Shown one piece after another: positions 8,901-16,036 of a DNA stretch of 64,000 bases. Position 1 is the stretch's first letter; each line of letters begins with the position of its first letter. The DNA comes from Achromobacter insolitus (GTDB lineage Bacteria > Pseudomonadota > Gammaproteobacteria > Burkholderiales > Burkholderiaceae_B). The notes beneath the pieces were generated by a model. It did no database searches. It worked only from the letters and a program-made list of their open reading frames with translations, and was not told the DNA's origin. The stretch is from NCBI RefSeq assembly GCF_002209555.1, contig NZ_NJIF01000002.1, forward strand, positions 868,001 to 932,000. Reading direction: 5' to 3'. A program made the position numbers and the translations under genes.

Positions 8901-9521
8901 CAGGATGAGGCGTACGCCGCGCGCTACATGAAGGCCGTCGCGGCGGTGCGCGCCAGGGAAGCCTTGCTGGCGGACCCGCAACGTTTCGAGGTGACGCTGT
9001 CGGTCGCGCGCAATCTTGCCAAGCTCATGACCTACAAGGATGAGTACGAGGTGGCGCGGCTGTACGTGGACCCGGCGTTCAAGGCTCGGCTGCGCGAACA
9101 GTTCGAAGGTGAACCCGGCCGCGACTACCGCCTGCGCTACCACCTGGCGCCACCCGCGCTTGCGCGCCGCGATGCGCGCGGGCGGCTGCAAAAGCGCGTG
9201 TACGGTCCCTGGATGGCGCTGGCATTCCGCGCGCTTGCCCCTATGAAGCGGTGGCGGGGGACGTGGCTGGACGTGTTCGGTAAAACGGCCGAGCGCCGCA
9301 TGGAGCGACAACTGGCGGCCGATTACCTGGCGTTGGCGGAGGAATTCTCGCGCACCCTGGACGAGAGCAACCGCGGCGCGGCCCTGGAACTTGCCGCGTT
9401 GCCGGAGGCTATCCGAGGTTACGGCCACGTCAAGGAGAAAAGCGTTGAACGGGCGCGCGGGCAGGAAGCCGCGCTGTGGGAGCGCTACCGTGGGCTACGT
9501 CGGGAAACGCTGGCGGCCTGA
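5979..9521 (+). CDS. indolepyruvate ferredoxin oxidoreductase family protein (fused subunits)
   Basis: A fused 2-oxoacid:ferredoxin oxidoreductase of 1180 residues that would oxidatively decarboxylate aryl-pyruvates such as indolepyruvate, or related 2-oxoacids, to acyl-CoA. The N-terminal part carries the pyrimidine-binding half (GGYISGYRGSPLGGLD), followed by the thiamine-pyrophosphate domain around residues 440-560 with CSGCPHNTS. A ferredoxin-like cysteine cluster near residue 656 (CEGCGDCSVQSNC) is followed near 690 by CNKDFSCVEGFCP. The gamma-subunit domain starts around residue 740 (VIAGVGGTGVVTIG), and the remaining C-terminal region is the extension of large proteobacterial enzymes. 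Translation starts at GTG, eight bases after AGGAG. It is a single-gene unit next to a divergent LysR regulator, so it may serve aromatic amino acid or arylacetate catabolism. Confidence 0.93.
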   Translation: MNAPHPAGAADTHGLSLDDKYTRTHGRIYLSGTQALVRLPLLQKQRDMQAGLNTGGYISGYRGSPLGGLDQALWKAKRHLQANDVVFQPGVNEDLAATAVWGSQQLNLFPGAARDGVFGMWYGKGPGVDRSVDVLKHANSAGSSAHGGVLMLAGDDHAAKSSSVAHQSEHVLIASGIPVLYPSNVQEYLDYGLHGWAMSRYTGLWVAMKCVTDVVESSASVEVDPDRVQVVLPQDALPEGGLNIRWPDTPLAQEARLLDHKWYAALAYVRANKLNRVVLDSPRAHFGIMTAGKAYLDVRQALNDLGLDEAACSEAGIRVLKVGCIWPLDAQDAREFATGLKEILVVEEKRQILEYALKEELYNWRDDVRPRVYGKFDEREHGGGEWSTPRGAWLLPARHELSPAVIARAIAARLEKADLSEALRARIAARLAVIAAKEREAARPMLVEERKPWFCSGCPHNTSTRVPEGSRAVAGIGCHYMAMWMDRKTDTFSQMGGEGVAWLGQKDFTSERHIFANLGDGTYFHSGLLAIRAAVAARASITYKILYNDAVAMTGGQPVDGVLTVPQIAAQMQAEGVRKTVVVTDEPEKYAGGAALPKDVEVHHRKALDDVQRALRDIEGTTVLIYDQTCATEKRRRRKRGEYPDPPRRAVINEAVCEGCGDCSVQSNCLSVEPLDTPLGTKRRINQSSCNKDFSCVEGFCPSFVTAEGATLRKPAADRNTPVLLEPPQPVLAAIGHRAAYRVVIAGVGGTGVVTIGALLGAAAHLEGKGVTVLDMAGLAQKGGAVLSHVQLASRPEDLHATRVALGEADLVIGCDALVSASPEVLSRLRPDHGRAVVNSSAAPTAAFLSQPSWRFPGAQAEAALARSTGGHCDFIDAGPLAEALLGDTIYANPLLLGYAWQQGGLPLSLDSLRRAIELNGVSVEKNLAAFELGRQAAYHGADALKPAPRAQVLAMPESLDGQIERLAQHVRAYQDEAYAARYMKAVAAVRAREALLADPQRFEVTLSVARNLAKLMTYKDEYEVARLYVDPAFKARLREQFEGEPGRDYRLRYHLAPPALARRDARGRLQKRVYGPWMALAFRALAPMKRWRGTWLDVFGKTAERRMERQLAADYLALAEEFSRTLDESNRGAALELAALPEAIRGYGHVKEKSVERARGQEAALWERYRGLRRETLAA

Positions 9522-9534
9522 GACGGCCGGCGCT

Positions 9535-11301
9535 TTACGCCATATGTTCCAGCAGCACGCAGTTGCGGCCGTTCAGCTTTGCCTTGTACAGCAGCTCATC
9601 CGCGCGGCGCGACAGGCTATCCAAGGCTGCCGCGTCGCCGCCCCGGGCATGGGCGACGCCGAAGCTTGCGGTCATGCCAAAGCGCGCGCCGTTGCCAGCG
9701 TTGATCTGCGTGTTCGAAATGTTGATCCGCATGCGTTCTGCAACGTCGTAGACGCGGGCAGGGCTGCGGCTGCGGCACAGGACCGCGAACTCTTCGCCGC
9801 CCACACGCGCAACCACGTCGGATTCGCGGAAGGTCTTGCGACAAAGGTCGGCCACGGTCCTGAGCGCTTCGTCGCCGGTGGCATGGCCGTGCGTGTCATT
9901 GATGGACTTGAAGTGGTCGATGTCGAACAGGATGAAGGCCAAGCCTTCGCCGTCGCTGTGGCGCACATCGCCCAACGCGGCCTCCAGGCGCTTTTCGAAG
10001 GCGCGCCGGTTCAATAGGCCGGTGAGAAAATCCGTTTCGGCCATGATGGCGAGATCCTGGATCAGTCGGTCTCGTTCGAGTTCCAGCTTGCGCACCGCGG
10101 TGGCATTCTCGTTGAGCACATTCAATGCCTTGAACATGCTGTTCACTTCGCCCCGGTATTGGTCGGCGGGGATGGGCGGAATTTCGCCGCCCCGCGCGAT
10201 CGCGCCGATGATGTTCGTGGCCCTGACGAAAGGACGGATGACGCGCTTGCGGAACATGGCCAGGCCGAGCACCAGCGCGGCGGTGAGCATCGCTGCGGCC
10301 GCCAGCGTCGTCAGCAGGACGCGGATCGCCGCCTTGCGGTTTTCTCCGATGCGCTGTTCCACGGCGTCGAGCATGAGATCGCGGAACTGGACGATGGACT
10401 TCATCTGCGGGACGTAGTTCGCGCCCAGCTCGTACATCGACACCAGAGAGTCTTCCGGAGCGCGTTCGGCAATGGCTCGCACGCTGTCGAGGTAATTCAT
10501 GCCGGCGCCGAAGTACCGCTGCTGCAGTTCACGGTAGGCAGGCGACGCGGCATGTTGCGGCATGCTCGCGATATTGGCCTCGATCAGGGCGCGCAGCTCG
10601 TCGATGCGGCCGATCACGCGTTCGATTCTCAGTTGGTCGCTGGTGGTGAGGGTGCGGCGTTTGCTCAAGGCCGGCGCAAATGTGGAGCCCACCAGTCCCG
10701 CCTGTTCGCGCAACTCTCCGGCAAGCAGCGCCAATGAAAGCAGGTCGAAGTCTTCGCCCTGGTTTCGTGCCACCAGGCCTATCCCGTCGGACATCGCCGC
10801 GCGCAGCTCGGGCACCAGCGCGACCATGTCTCCGACCACTGTCCACAGGTTGTGGCCGGAGACGTTTGCGCGCGGCGCGGCGATGGCATTGTCGGCGCTG
10901 GCGCGGGCGTCGAGCAGGGACTGCCGGATCCGTTGGATGTTGGTGAATTCGCGGGCGCCGTTGGGATTGAGGGGCGCGCGGTACAAGGCGAGCAGATCGG
11001 CCATCTGCGCGTTGGTGCGCTGGCGGGCTTCGTCCAGCAAGTGCAGGATGTTCTCGGGAACGGGCAGGTCGGAGCCCAGCGCCGCGTTCATGGGGCCGCG
11101 CTCGGCTGACACGGCCTCCATGGTCATCAGGGTCGTGCGAACGACAACGAACCCGCGCATGGCGTCGTCGGTGGCGGTAAGCGACCGCCAGTTCTGCTGC
11201 ACCACGATCACGGTCAGCATGGAGACTGGCAGCGCCACGCCGGCTGCCAGTGTCAGGAAATACCTTTCAAGGGATTTGAGAGCAAAGACATTGCGGAACA
11301 T
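9535..11301 (-). CDS. membrane-bound diguanylate cyclase (GGDEF)
   Basis: A 588-residue cyclase that would make cyclic di-GMP. One membrane segment lies near the N-terminus (after FALKSLERYF), then an extracytoplasmic all-helical region of about 270 residues with no obvious Cache or PAS signature, then a second membrane helix near LTTLAAAAMLTAALVLGLAMF, a HAMP-like linker and a C-terminal GGDEF domain. The active site reads GGEEF, and RESD five residues upstream is an intact I-site for product inhibition. The gene could be opened 40 codons further upstream, but the ATG at 11301 sits just before the membrane segment and is preferred. It is convergent with the oxidoreductase gene, 13 bases apart. 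Confidence 0.93.
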   Translation of the reverse strand: MFRNVFALKSLERYFLTLAAGVALPVSMLTVIVVQQNWRSLTATDDAMRGFVVVRTTLMTMEAVSAERGPMNAALGSDLPVPENILHLLDEARQRTNAQMADLLALYRAPLNPNGAREFTNIQRIRQSLLDARASADNAIAAPRANVSGHNLWTVVGDMVALVPELRAAMSDGIGLVARNQGEDFDLLSLALLAGELREQAGLVGSTFAPALSKRRTLTTSDQLRIERVIGRIDELRALIEANIASMPQHAASPAYRELQQRYFGAGMNYLDSVRAIAERAPEDSLVSMYELGANYVPQMKSIVQFRDLMLDAVEQRIGENRKAAIRVLLTTLAAAAMLTAALVLGLAMFRKRVIRPFVRATNIIGAIARGGEIPPIPADQYRGEVNSMFKALNVLNENATAVRKLELERDRLIQDLAIMAETDFLTGLLNRRAFEKRLEAALGDVRHSDGEGLAFILFDIDHFKSINDTHGHATGDEALRTVADLCRKTFRESDVVARVGGEEFAVLCRSRSPARVYDVAERMRINISNTQINAGNGARFGMTASFGVAHARGGDAAALDSLSRRADELLYKAKLNGRNCVLLEHMA

Positions 11302-11500
11302 GCGAAAACATCGGCTCGGAACAATGACTGGTGGCCGGAGTTTACTTGAAATGGACCTCGGACTGCAGTGTTTTCCGGCGACTGTTTGACCGCTCAAGGT
11401 TTGTATCGCATTAAGTCGCAAAGTCTCATTTTTAAGCGCATTACATCACTCTATTTCGCGCGTTTTCACGTCATTCCGAACCCTTGCGCGACTCCGTGGT

Positions 11501-12541
11501 TCAGGGCGAGGCGATGGGCAGTTTCTCCAGCGCGTCCTTGAAATCCGGATACTCCTTCAGGAATTCCTGGCTGCGTCCGAACCGCTTGAGCAAACGCTCG
11601 TCCACCGTCAGGTTGAGCACGGTCCCGCCGTCCCATAGCCTTGGCCGCTTCCTTACATGGATCAACACCTTGTCGGTGAACTCCCGGTAGGAATCATGCG
11701 GCTCGCATTGTTCGTAGTCCGTGGCGATGCGCTGCGCCAATCCGGCTTCCAATCCTGCTTGCCGCGCCTTGTCCTGCAGCCACGCTGCCGGCAGCGTTTG
11801 CAGGCTGCCGTCGCGATAGCCGCCGCCGACATCGGAGTGCGCGCCGATGAACCAGCGCTGCTCGACGGGGCGGTCGGTGGGACGCGGCTCGGAATTGGCC
11901 TGGCGCGTCCACAAGGTTGGAAAGTAAGGCTCGCGGAATTCATTGGTGGCAATGGCGTGATAAGCGTGATGCACGTGGTTGCTGAGTTCGGTGTCGTGGA
12001 AGTTGTAGAACTTGGAAAAGCCGGGGAAGGGTATGCCGCCCACCGGTATGCCCAGGCTGCCTACCGTGTCCCACACGCCAACGAAATGCACATCGGTCTC
12101 GCGCGAGAAATTGGTTCGGAAAGCCGTGGCCTCCAGCGACGAGGGAATGCAGTCGTCGCGATAAAGCGCATAGGCTTCGGCCACATTGTTGTCGGAGGGA
12201 TTATTGAGCAGGCCACACTTGCGGACCATGCCGGCCAGGCTGCGCGCCGAGTAGGCGCCACGGCTGAAGCCGAACAGGAAAATGCGGTCCCGCGGTTCGT
12301 GGCGCTGGCAAAGCCAACGATAGCCGGTGCGGATGTTGGCCGACAGCCCGGCGCCGAAGGCGCCGCCGGCGAACTTGTCGATCGCCGCCCACAGGCCCTG
12401 GCCCTGGGTGCCCACGCCTTCGATGTAGAACGTTTCCTGCGTGGAGGTCTCGGGCGCCGCCTTGTAGAGTTCGTAGACGTTGGTGCGGTCGTTCGGTTCG
12501 TTCCAGGTCCCGTCGAAGAATACGGCTAGATTCTTCACCAT
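11501..12541 (-). CDS. DUF2235 alpha/beta-hydrolase (Tle1-like phospholipase family, intact catalytic serine)
   Basis: A 346-residue DUF2235 protein. The N-terminal LAVFFDGTWNEP and the nucleophile elbow GFSRGAYSARS match the Tle1-like lipase/hydrolase family, and the Asp-containing segment GVWDTVGSLG follows. It is shorter than T6SS Tle1 effectors (usually 550-850 residues) and has no vgrG, DUF4123 or obvious immunity gene beside it, so it may be a housekeeping DUF2235 hydrolase rather than a secreted toxin. The ATG at 12541 has GGAG nine bases upstream; an upstream in-frame extension of 43 codons lacks such support. It lies about 3 kb from the T6SS island, so a role as a stray effector cannot be excluded. 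Confidence 0.85.
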   Translation of the reverse strand: MVKNLAVFFDGTWNEPNDRTNVYELYKAAPETSTQETFYIEGVGTQGQGLWAAIDKFAGGAFGAGLSANIRTGYRWLCQRHEPRDRIFLFGFSRGAYSARSLAGMVRKCGLLNNPSDNNVAEAYALYRDDCIPSSLEATAFRTNFSRETDVHFVGVWDTVGSLGIPVGGIPFPGFSKFYNFHDTELSNHVHHAYHAIATNEFREPYFPTLWTRQANSEPRPTDRPVEQRWFIGAHSDVGGGYRDGSLQTLPAAWLQDKARQAGLEAGLAQRIATDYEQCEPHDSYREFTDKVLIHVRKRPRLWDGGTVLNLTVDERLLKRFGRSQEFLKEYPDFKDALEKLPIASP

Positions 12542-12879
12542 GATCGTTCTCCACAGATTGGGTCTGCGATGAATCCGCTTGTTGGCATGGCTCGCGTCCT
12601 GCGCGACGTACGCTAGCACGGCGGGCGGTGCGCGCCGGGTGCGTGGTTTCCCTGCTGATTGGACGTACACCGTATTTGTGACTAGCTAATTGGTGGCAAT
12701 CCGACGCAAGTGGGCGATTTGCCGGGAGGCACACACGCACGAGGAAAATCTCACTACATCAAAAGTCGCAATCCGAACTTTGCCGCCGGGCGCCGCGCCT
12801 TGCGTTGGCGGCCGCGCCGGGCTTGGGGTATGTTGCGGGCTTGGCGGCTTCCCGCCGCGCATGAACCGAGAAGAAAACC
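12542..12879. other. intergenic region between divergent DUF2235 and mtnN genes
   Basis: A 338-base stretch without a convincing gene. It must hold the promoters of both flanking genes. For mtnN a weak pair TTGGCG (12805-12810) and TATGTT (12829-12834) with an 18-base spacer is visible. No repeat, RNA gene or terminator was recognised. Confidence 0.5.
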
Positions 12880-13635
12880 ATGGGACGTTTAGCCATTTTG
12901 GGCGCCTTGCACGAAGAGATCGCCGACCTGCTCGCGGCGATGGATCCGGGCGCCACCATCCACCGCATCGCGATGCGCGATTTTCACGTTGGCACCCTGT
13001 GGGGCACCCCCTGCGTGATCGCGCTGAGCCGGATTGGCAAAGTGGCCGCGGCGGCCACCGCGTCCATCGTGATCCACGAGTTCAAGGCCACGCGCGTGAT
13101 CTTCACGGGACTGGCGGGCGGCCTGCATGAGGATGTGGCAGTGGGCGACGTGGTTGTCGCCACTGCGTTGATGCAGCACGACATGGATGCACGGCCGTTG
13201 TTCGAGCAGCACGAGATCCCCTTGCTGGGGCGCGAGCGTTTCGAGGCTGACCCGGTTTTGAGCGCAAGCCTGCTGGAGAGCGCCAGGCAGTTTGCGCGCA
13301 CCCATGCCGGGCTGCCCGACGCCGCGGGCTTGCAGCCGCCACGTGTGCATCACGGGCTCATCGCCACTGGCGACGTCTTCGTCAACAGCAATGACTACGC
13401 GCATCAACTGCGCCAGCGTCTGCCCGAAGCGCTTTGCCTGGAAATGGAAGGCGGTGCGATGGCACAGGTCTGCTATGAATTCGGCGTGCCTTATGCGGTG
13501 CTCCGAGTGATTTCGGACCAGGCCGACCATGCCGCCAAGGCGGATTTCACCGATTTTCTGATGAATCTGGCACGCGTCTACACCGCCGGAATCCTGGCCC
13601 CGCTACTGAAATCGGGGGCATTGCGCGCGGCCTGA
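12880..13635 (+). CDS. mtnN: 5'-methylthioadenosine/S-adenosylhomocysteine nucleosidase
   Basis: A cytoplasmic nucleosidase that cleaves adenine from methylthioadenosine and S-adenosylhomocysteine, feeding methionine salvage and the autoinducer-2/activated-methyl cycle. The 251-residue protein shows the family landmarks: the GALHEEI start with the general-acid Glu, TGLAGGL, the MEGGAMAQVC active-site segment, and RVISDQAD with the catalytic Asp near residue 215. Length is slightly above the ~230-residue Escherichia coli enzyme because of an insertion before the GLIATGD motif. A purine-rich GAGAAGAAAACC precedes the ATG. The gene is convergent with a tiny lipoprotein gene across a hairpin. Confidence 0.9.
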   Translation: MGRLAILGALHEEIADLLAAMDPGATIHRIAMRDFHVGTLWGTPCVIALSRIGKVAAAATASIVIHEFKATRVIFTGLAGGLHEDVAVGDVVVATALMQHDMDARPLFEQHEIPLLGRERFEADPVLSASLLESARQFARTHAGLPDAAGLQPPRVHHGLIATGDVFVNSNDYAHQLRQRLPEALCLEMEGGAMAQVCYEFGVPYAVLRVISDQADHAAKADFTDFLMNLARVYTAGILAPLLKSGALRAA

Positions 13636-13652
13636 GGGCTGTTGCCCTCAGG
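13631..13652. terminator. bidirectional hairpin between convergent mtnN and small lipoprotein genes
   Basis: A perfect 9-bp inverted repeat (CCTGAGGGC, loop TGTT, GCCCTCAGG) includes the stop codons of both convergent genes. Neither side has a T-run, so it may act mainly as an mRNA 3'-end stabiliser or with Rho. Confidence 0.5.
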
Positions 13653-13812
13653 GGCCGGTGTCGGGATAGTTGGGGCCAGCGTCGCTGAACCCGCCGCTGC
13701 TATACGGATTGACCGCGCCGGGGTGGGGCGGACCGCCTTTGCCCGGCGCGCAGCCAGCCACGACGAGGGCCGTGGCCAAAAGGGAAAACAGGCGGATCAG
13801 GGCGGATTTCAT
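13648..13812 (-). CDS. small putative lipoprotein (54 residues)
   Basis: A short gene encoding MKSALIRLFSLLATAL followed by a lipobox VVAGC, then a Gly/Pro/Ser-rich tail ending PNYPDTGP. Start and stop are clean, and the ATG is preceded by CAGGAGACCATC with AGGAG about seven bases away. The mature protein would be about 34 residues anchored to the outer membrane by Cys21. It lies 65 bases downstream of the TPR protein gene on the same strand and may share its transcript. No function is recognised; such mini-lipoproteins are common in Burkholderiales and resemble the entericidin/small-lipoprotein size class without clear similarity. Confidence 0.7.
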   Translation of the reverse strand: MKSALIRLFSLLATALVVAGCAPGKGGPPHPGAVNPYSSGGFSDAGPNYPDTGP

Positions 13813-13877
13813 GATGGTCTCCTGCGCGTCTTCCCGGTCTGGGTAGCGGCGCGCGCGGCTTGTCTATCGCGCCTATT

Positions 13878-15290
13878 TTACGCCCGGGCGCCGGCGCCAT
13901 GCTGTTCGCCGGCTTTGGTCTTGCGCTTGGTTTGCGGGGCGGCACAGCGGTGCTGATAGGCCTGCACCGCGGGGGAATTCGCAGCCTGGAAGTAGGGGTG
14001 GGGATGGCCGGCTTCCTGTAGTGCGTCGTGCATGCGTCCGCCCCATACGCATTGCATCTCCGCCTGGTCCCAGAGCCGCGCGGCCATCGCGGGCTGGCCA
14101 TGGCGCCACAGCGCCAGGCCATAATCCGCCACGATTTCCTCATCGCGAGGAATCTCACGGTAGGATCGCTTCAGCAGTTCCAGCCCGCCGTCGATGTCGC
14201 CCCTGAGCGTCAGGATCCAGCCCAGGGTTCCCTGGTTGTACGGAAGGGGGCCGGCGGTTTCGATAGACTTGCGCGCCTGGGCTTCGGCTTCGGCCAGATG
14301 ATCCGGAAAGTCCGCCAGGTAGTACGCGATGTCGTTGGTCCAGTCGGGCGCGTCCGGCAGCGGCACTTCGGCGTGCTGGCGCTGCAACTCCAGGGCATCC
14401 TCAAGCGCCAGCTCGGGCATGCCCAGTAAGCGTTCCAGCTTGTAGCGCGAGCGCAGCACATCCTGATCCAGGGGCTTGCCCGGTTCGGACGCCGAGCGGG
14501 CGCGTTCCAGCCATTGCCGCGCCAGGTCGGCATGGCCGGCCATCAGCAGCAGGTTGGCCATATCCAGTTGTTGTTGCGGCCGCGTGCCGCAGCCTGTCGC
14601 GTCCACCAACTGCAGGGCGCCTTCGTCATCGTTCTGGCTGAACTTGCGGTTGATGGCGTCCAGTTCGTCGAAACAGCGGCGGTCCTGCGCCGCCTCGGCC
14701 TCGACTGCTATCGACAAGGCTGCAGCGGGCCGGTCGTGGCTGAAGTAGGCAGTATTGCCCTGGGCGGTGCTGTAGCCCAGATCCACCCATTGCTCGCCCC
14801 AGCGTACATGCATGGTCGTGATGTAAGGCCAACCCGCCAGCGGCTTGCTGCCCGAGCCCGATTGCAGTTGGAAGAAATGGCCCCAAGCACCGTCGCCGAT
14901 CATCCGGACCAGGGTGAAATCTTCCGCGGGGTGCGCCTCGCGGGTCCAGACCCAGGCGCTGCGCCCCAGCGCGTCGGTGACGCCCTCCAGTATGCCGTCC
15001 TGGCTGGGTGTGTTCTCGATGGACTGGCCCTTCGCGGTCAGGAACAGCCGGTAGGGCGTGCCCGGAGCCACCGCGGCGCCCCGGCTGTTTTCCAGCCTGA
15101 GGACCAGATAGCGCCCATGCTCGCCCTTGCCATACTGGGGCATGTCCCGTGGCGGTGCCGCGGGCGTGCTGCGGGAGGAGGCCTTCCGGGTCGCGGCGCC
15201 ATCGGCGGCTTGCGCCGGCAGGGCGATGGGGGCGAGCGCGAGGGCGCCCGACAACAACAAGGGGTAGAGCCTGGATGGCGTGTACATCAT
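13878..15290 (-). CDS. periplasmic TPR-containing protein, PAAR-linked
   Basis: About 470 residues with a signal peptide (hydrophobic core YPLLLSGALALAPIA, processed after PAQAA). The N-terminal half is a beta-rich region of unknown family with GRYLVLRLENSRG and TPYRLFLTAKG. The C-terminal half is helical, TPR-like, from about residue 220, with GTLGWILTLRGDIDGGLELL and YGLALWRHGQPAMAARLW. The start is chosen at the ATG pair 15290/15287 because the signal peptide begins there and a longer start would overlap the PAAR gene. It lies 16 bases after the PAAR stop, so it is part of the PDG-repeat/PAAR operon. Its role is unknown; an exported effector-module partner, for example immunity or a processing factor, is possible. 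Confidence 0.8.
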   Translation of the reverse strand: MMYTPSRLYPLLLSGALALAPIALPAQAADGAATRKASSRSTPAAPPRDMPQYGKGEHGRYLVLRLENSRGAAVAPGTPYRLFLTAKGQSIENTPSQDGILEGVTDALGRSAWVWTREAHPAEDFTLVRMIGDGAWGHFFQLQSGSGSKPLAGWPYITTMHVRWGEQWVDLGYSTAQGNTAYFSHDRPAAALSIAVEAEAAQDRRCFDELDAINRKFSQNDDEGALQLVDATGCGTRPQQQLDMANLLLMAGHADLARQWLERARSASEPGKPLDQDVLRSRYKLERLLGMPELALEDALELQRQHAEVPLPDAPDWTNDIAYYLADFPDHLAEAEAQARKSIETAGPLPYNQGTLGWILTLRGDIDGGLELLKRSYREIPRDEEIVADYGLALWRHGQPAMAARLWDQAEMQCVWGGRMHDALQEAGHPHPYFQAANSPAVQAYQHRCAAPQTKRKTKAGEQHGAGARA

Positions 15291-15306
15291 GCGCGCAATC
15301 CGCGCC

Positions 15307-15576
15307 TTAGCCCTGTTCCAAGCGGTAGAACTGTTGACTGGCAATCAGTGTCGCGCCGCAGGAGGTCTTCATGCCTTCCAGCGCGGTGCGCCGGTCCGAA
15401 CTGACGGCGGCCGCTCCTTCGACGATGGTGTGGGTGCCGCTGCACTTGGGGCAGGTTACGCGATCACCCAGGCGGGCCATGGGCTGGCCGAAGATCATGA
15501 CTGTTTCGTCGCCCGTGACGACCACCCCGCCATGCGAGGTGCGATCGCCCTTGCGTATCACCGATAGCTGCGCCAT
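15307..15576 (-). CDS. PAAR-domain protein, T6SS spike tip
   Basis: An 89-residue PAAR protein that would cap the VgrG trimer and sharpen the T6SS needle. It has the pattern RKGDRTSHGGVVVTG at the start, a central GQPMARLGDRVTCPKCSGTH with the metal-binding His/Cys residues, and a final SCGATLIAS. There is no C-terminal toxin extension, so it is a plain tip. It is the only free-standing PAAR in the window and probably serves more than one VgrG. It lies between the PDG-repeat protein (36-base gap) and the TPR protein in a minus-strand operon. Confidence 0.92.
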   Translation of the reverse strand: MAQLSVIRKGDRTSHGGVVVTGDETVMIFGQPMARLGDRVTCPKCSGTHTIVEGAAAVSSDRRTALEGMKTSCGATLIASQQFYRLEQG

Positions 15577-15612
15577 GGCTGCCTGTTGCTTTGTCAGATT
15601 GGTTATGTGTGC

Positions 15613-15864
15613 TTACAGATAGGTGCCATCCGGAGCCTGCCGCGGCGTGCCGACGACGAACGTGCCGTCGGGCGCCATGCGGACCGGACCATCTCCGCCG
15701 AGGTAACGGCCGTCAGGCGCGCGCTGCGGCTTGCCGGCCACGTATGTGCCGTCGGGCGCGCGCGTGATGGGACCGCCGTCGCCCACATAGGTGCCATCCG
15801 GGCAGCGGCGTGGCTTGCCATTGATGAAGTGGCCGTCGGGCATCATGTGGAATGACTTGTCCAT
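15613..15864 (-). CDS. small PDG-repeat protein next to PAAR
   Basis: An 83-residue protein made almost wholly of the repeated motif PDG-x-Y/F-V/L. Six PDG units occur, spaced alternately 13 and 15 residues apart, so the true period is 28: PDGTYV, then a GDGGP or GKP turn, then an Arg-rich step and the next PDG. It contains two Cys at most and no signal peptide or membrane segment. The ATG at 15864 has GAGGAA six to ten bases upstream. It is the first gene of the operon with PAAR. I do not recognise the family; the regular beta-turn spacing suggests a beta-solenoid or small beta-sheet repeat, perhaps a spike accessory or cargo adaptor. The function is inference only. Confidence 0.75.
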   Translation of the reverse strand: MDKSFHMMPDGHFINGKPRRCPDGTYVGDGGPITRAPDGTYVAGKPQRAPDGRYLGGDGPVRMAPDGTFVVGTPRQAPDGTYL

Positions 15865-16036
15865 CGTGGTTCCTCGTCGTGGAGAACCCGCATGATATCC
15901 ATGGTCCGTGATGCGTTTTGTAATAGGACGTGTCATCTTCAAACGCAACGTCGTTACAGATATGGGAGGATCGGTCCTCTTCTCGCCACCCGCCGCAGGC
16001 CCGGTGGCCGAGATCCAGCCATCCGACAAGACCTAT

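Noticed and set aside
6195..9428. A 1077-codon open frame on the minus strand
   Set aside because: It is antisense to the indolepyruvate oxidoreductase gene, has an Arg/His-rich composition and no domain, and arises from high-GC codon bias.
11302..11421. Forty-codon N-terminal extension of the GGDEF protein
   Set aside because: The extension lacks a signal or ribosome site; the ATG at 11301 directly precedes the membrane segment.
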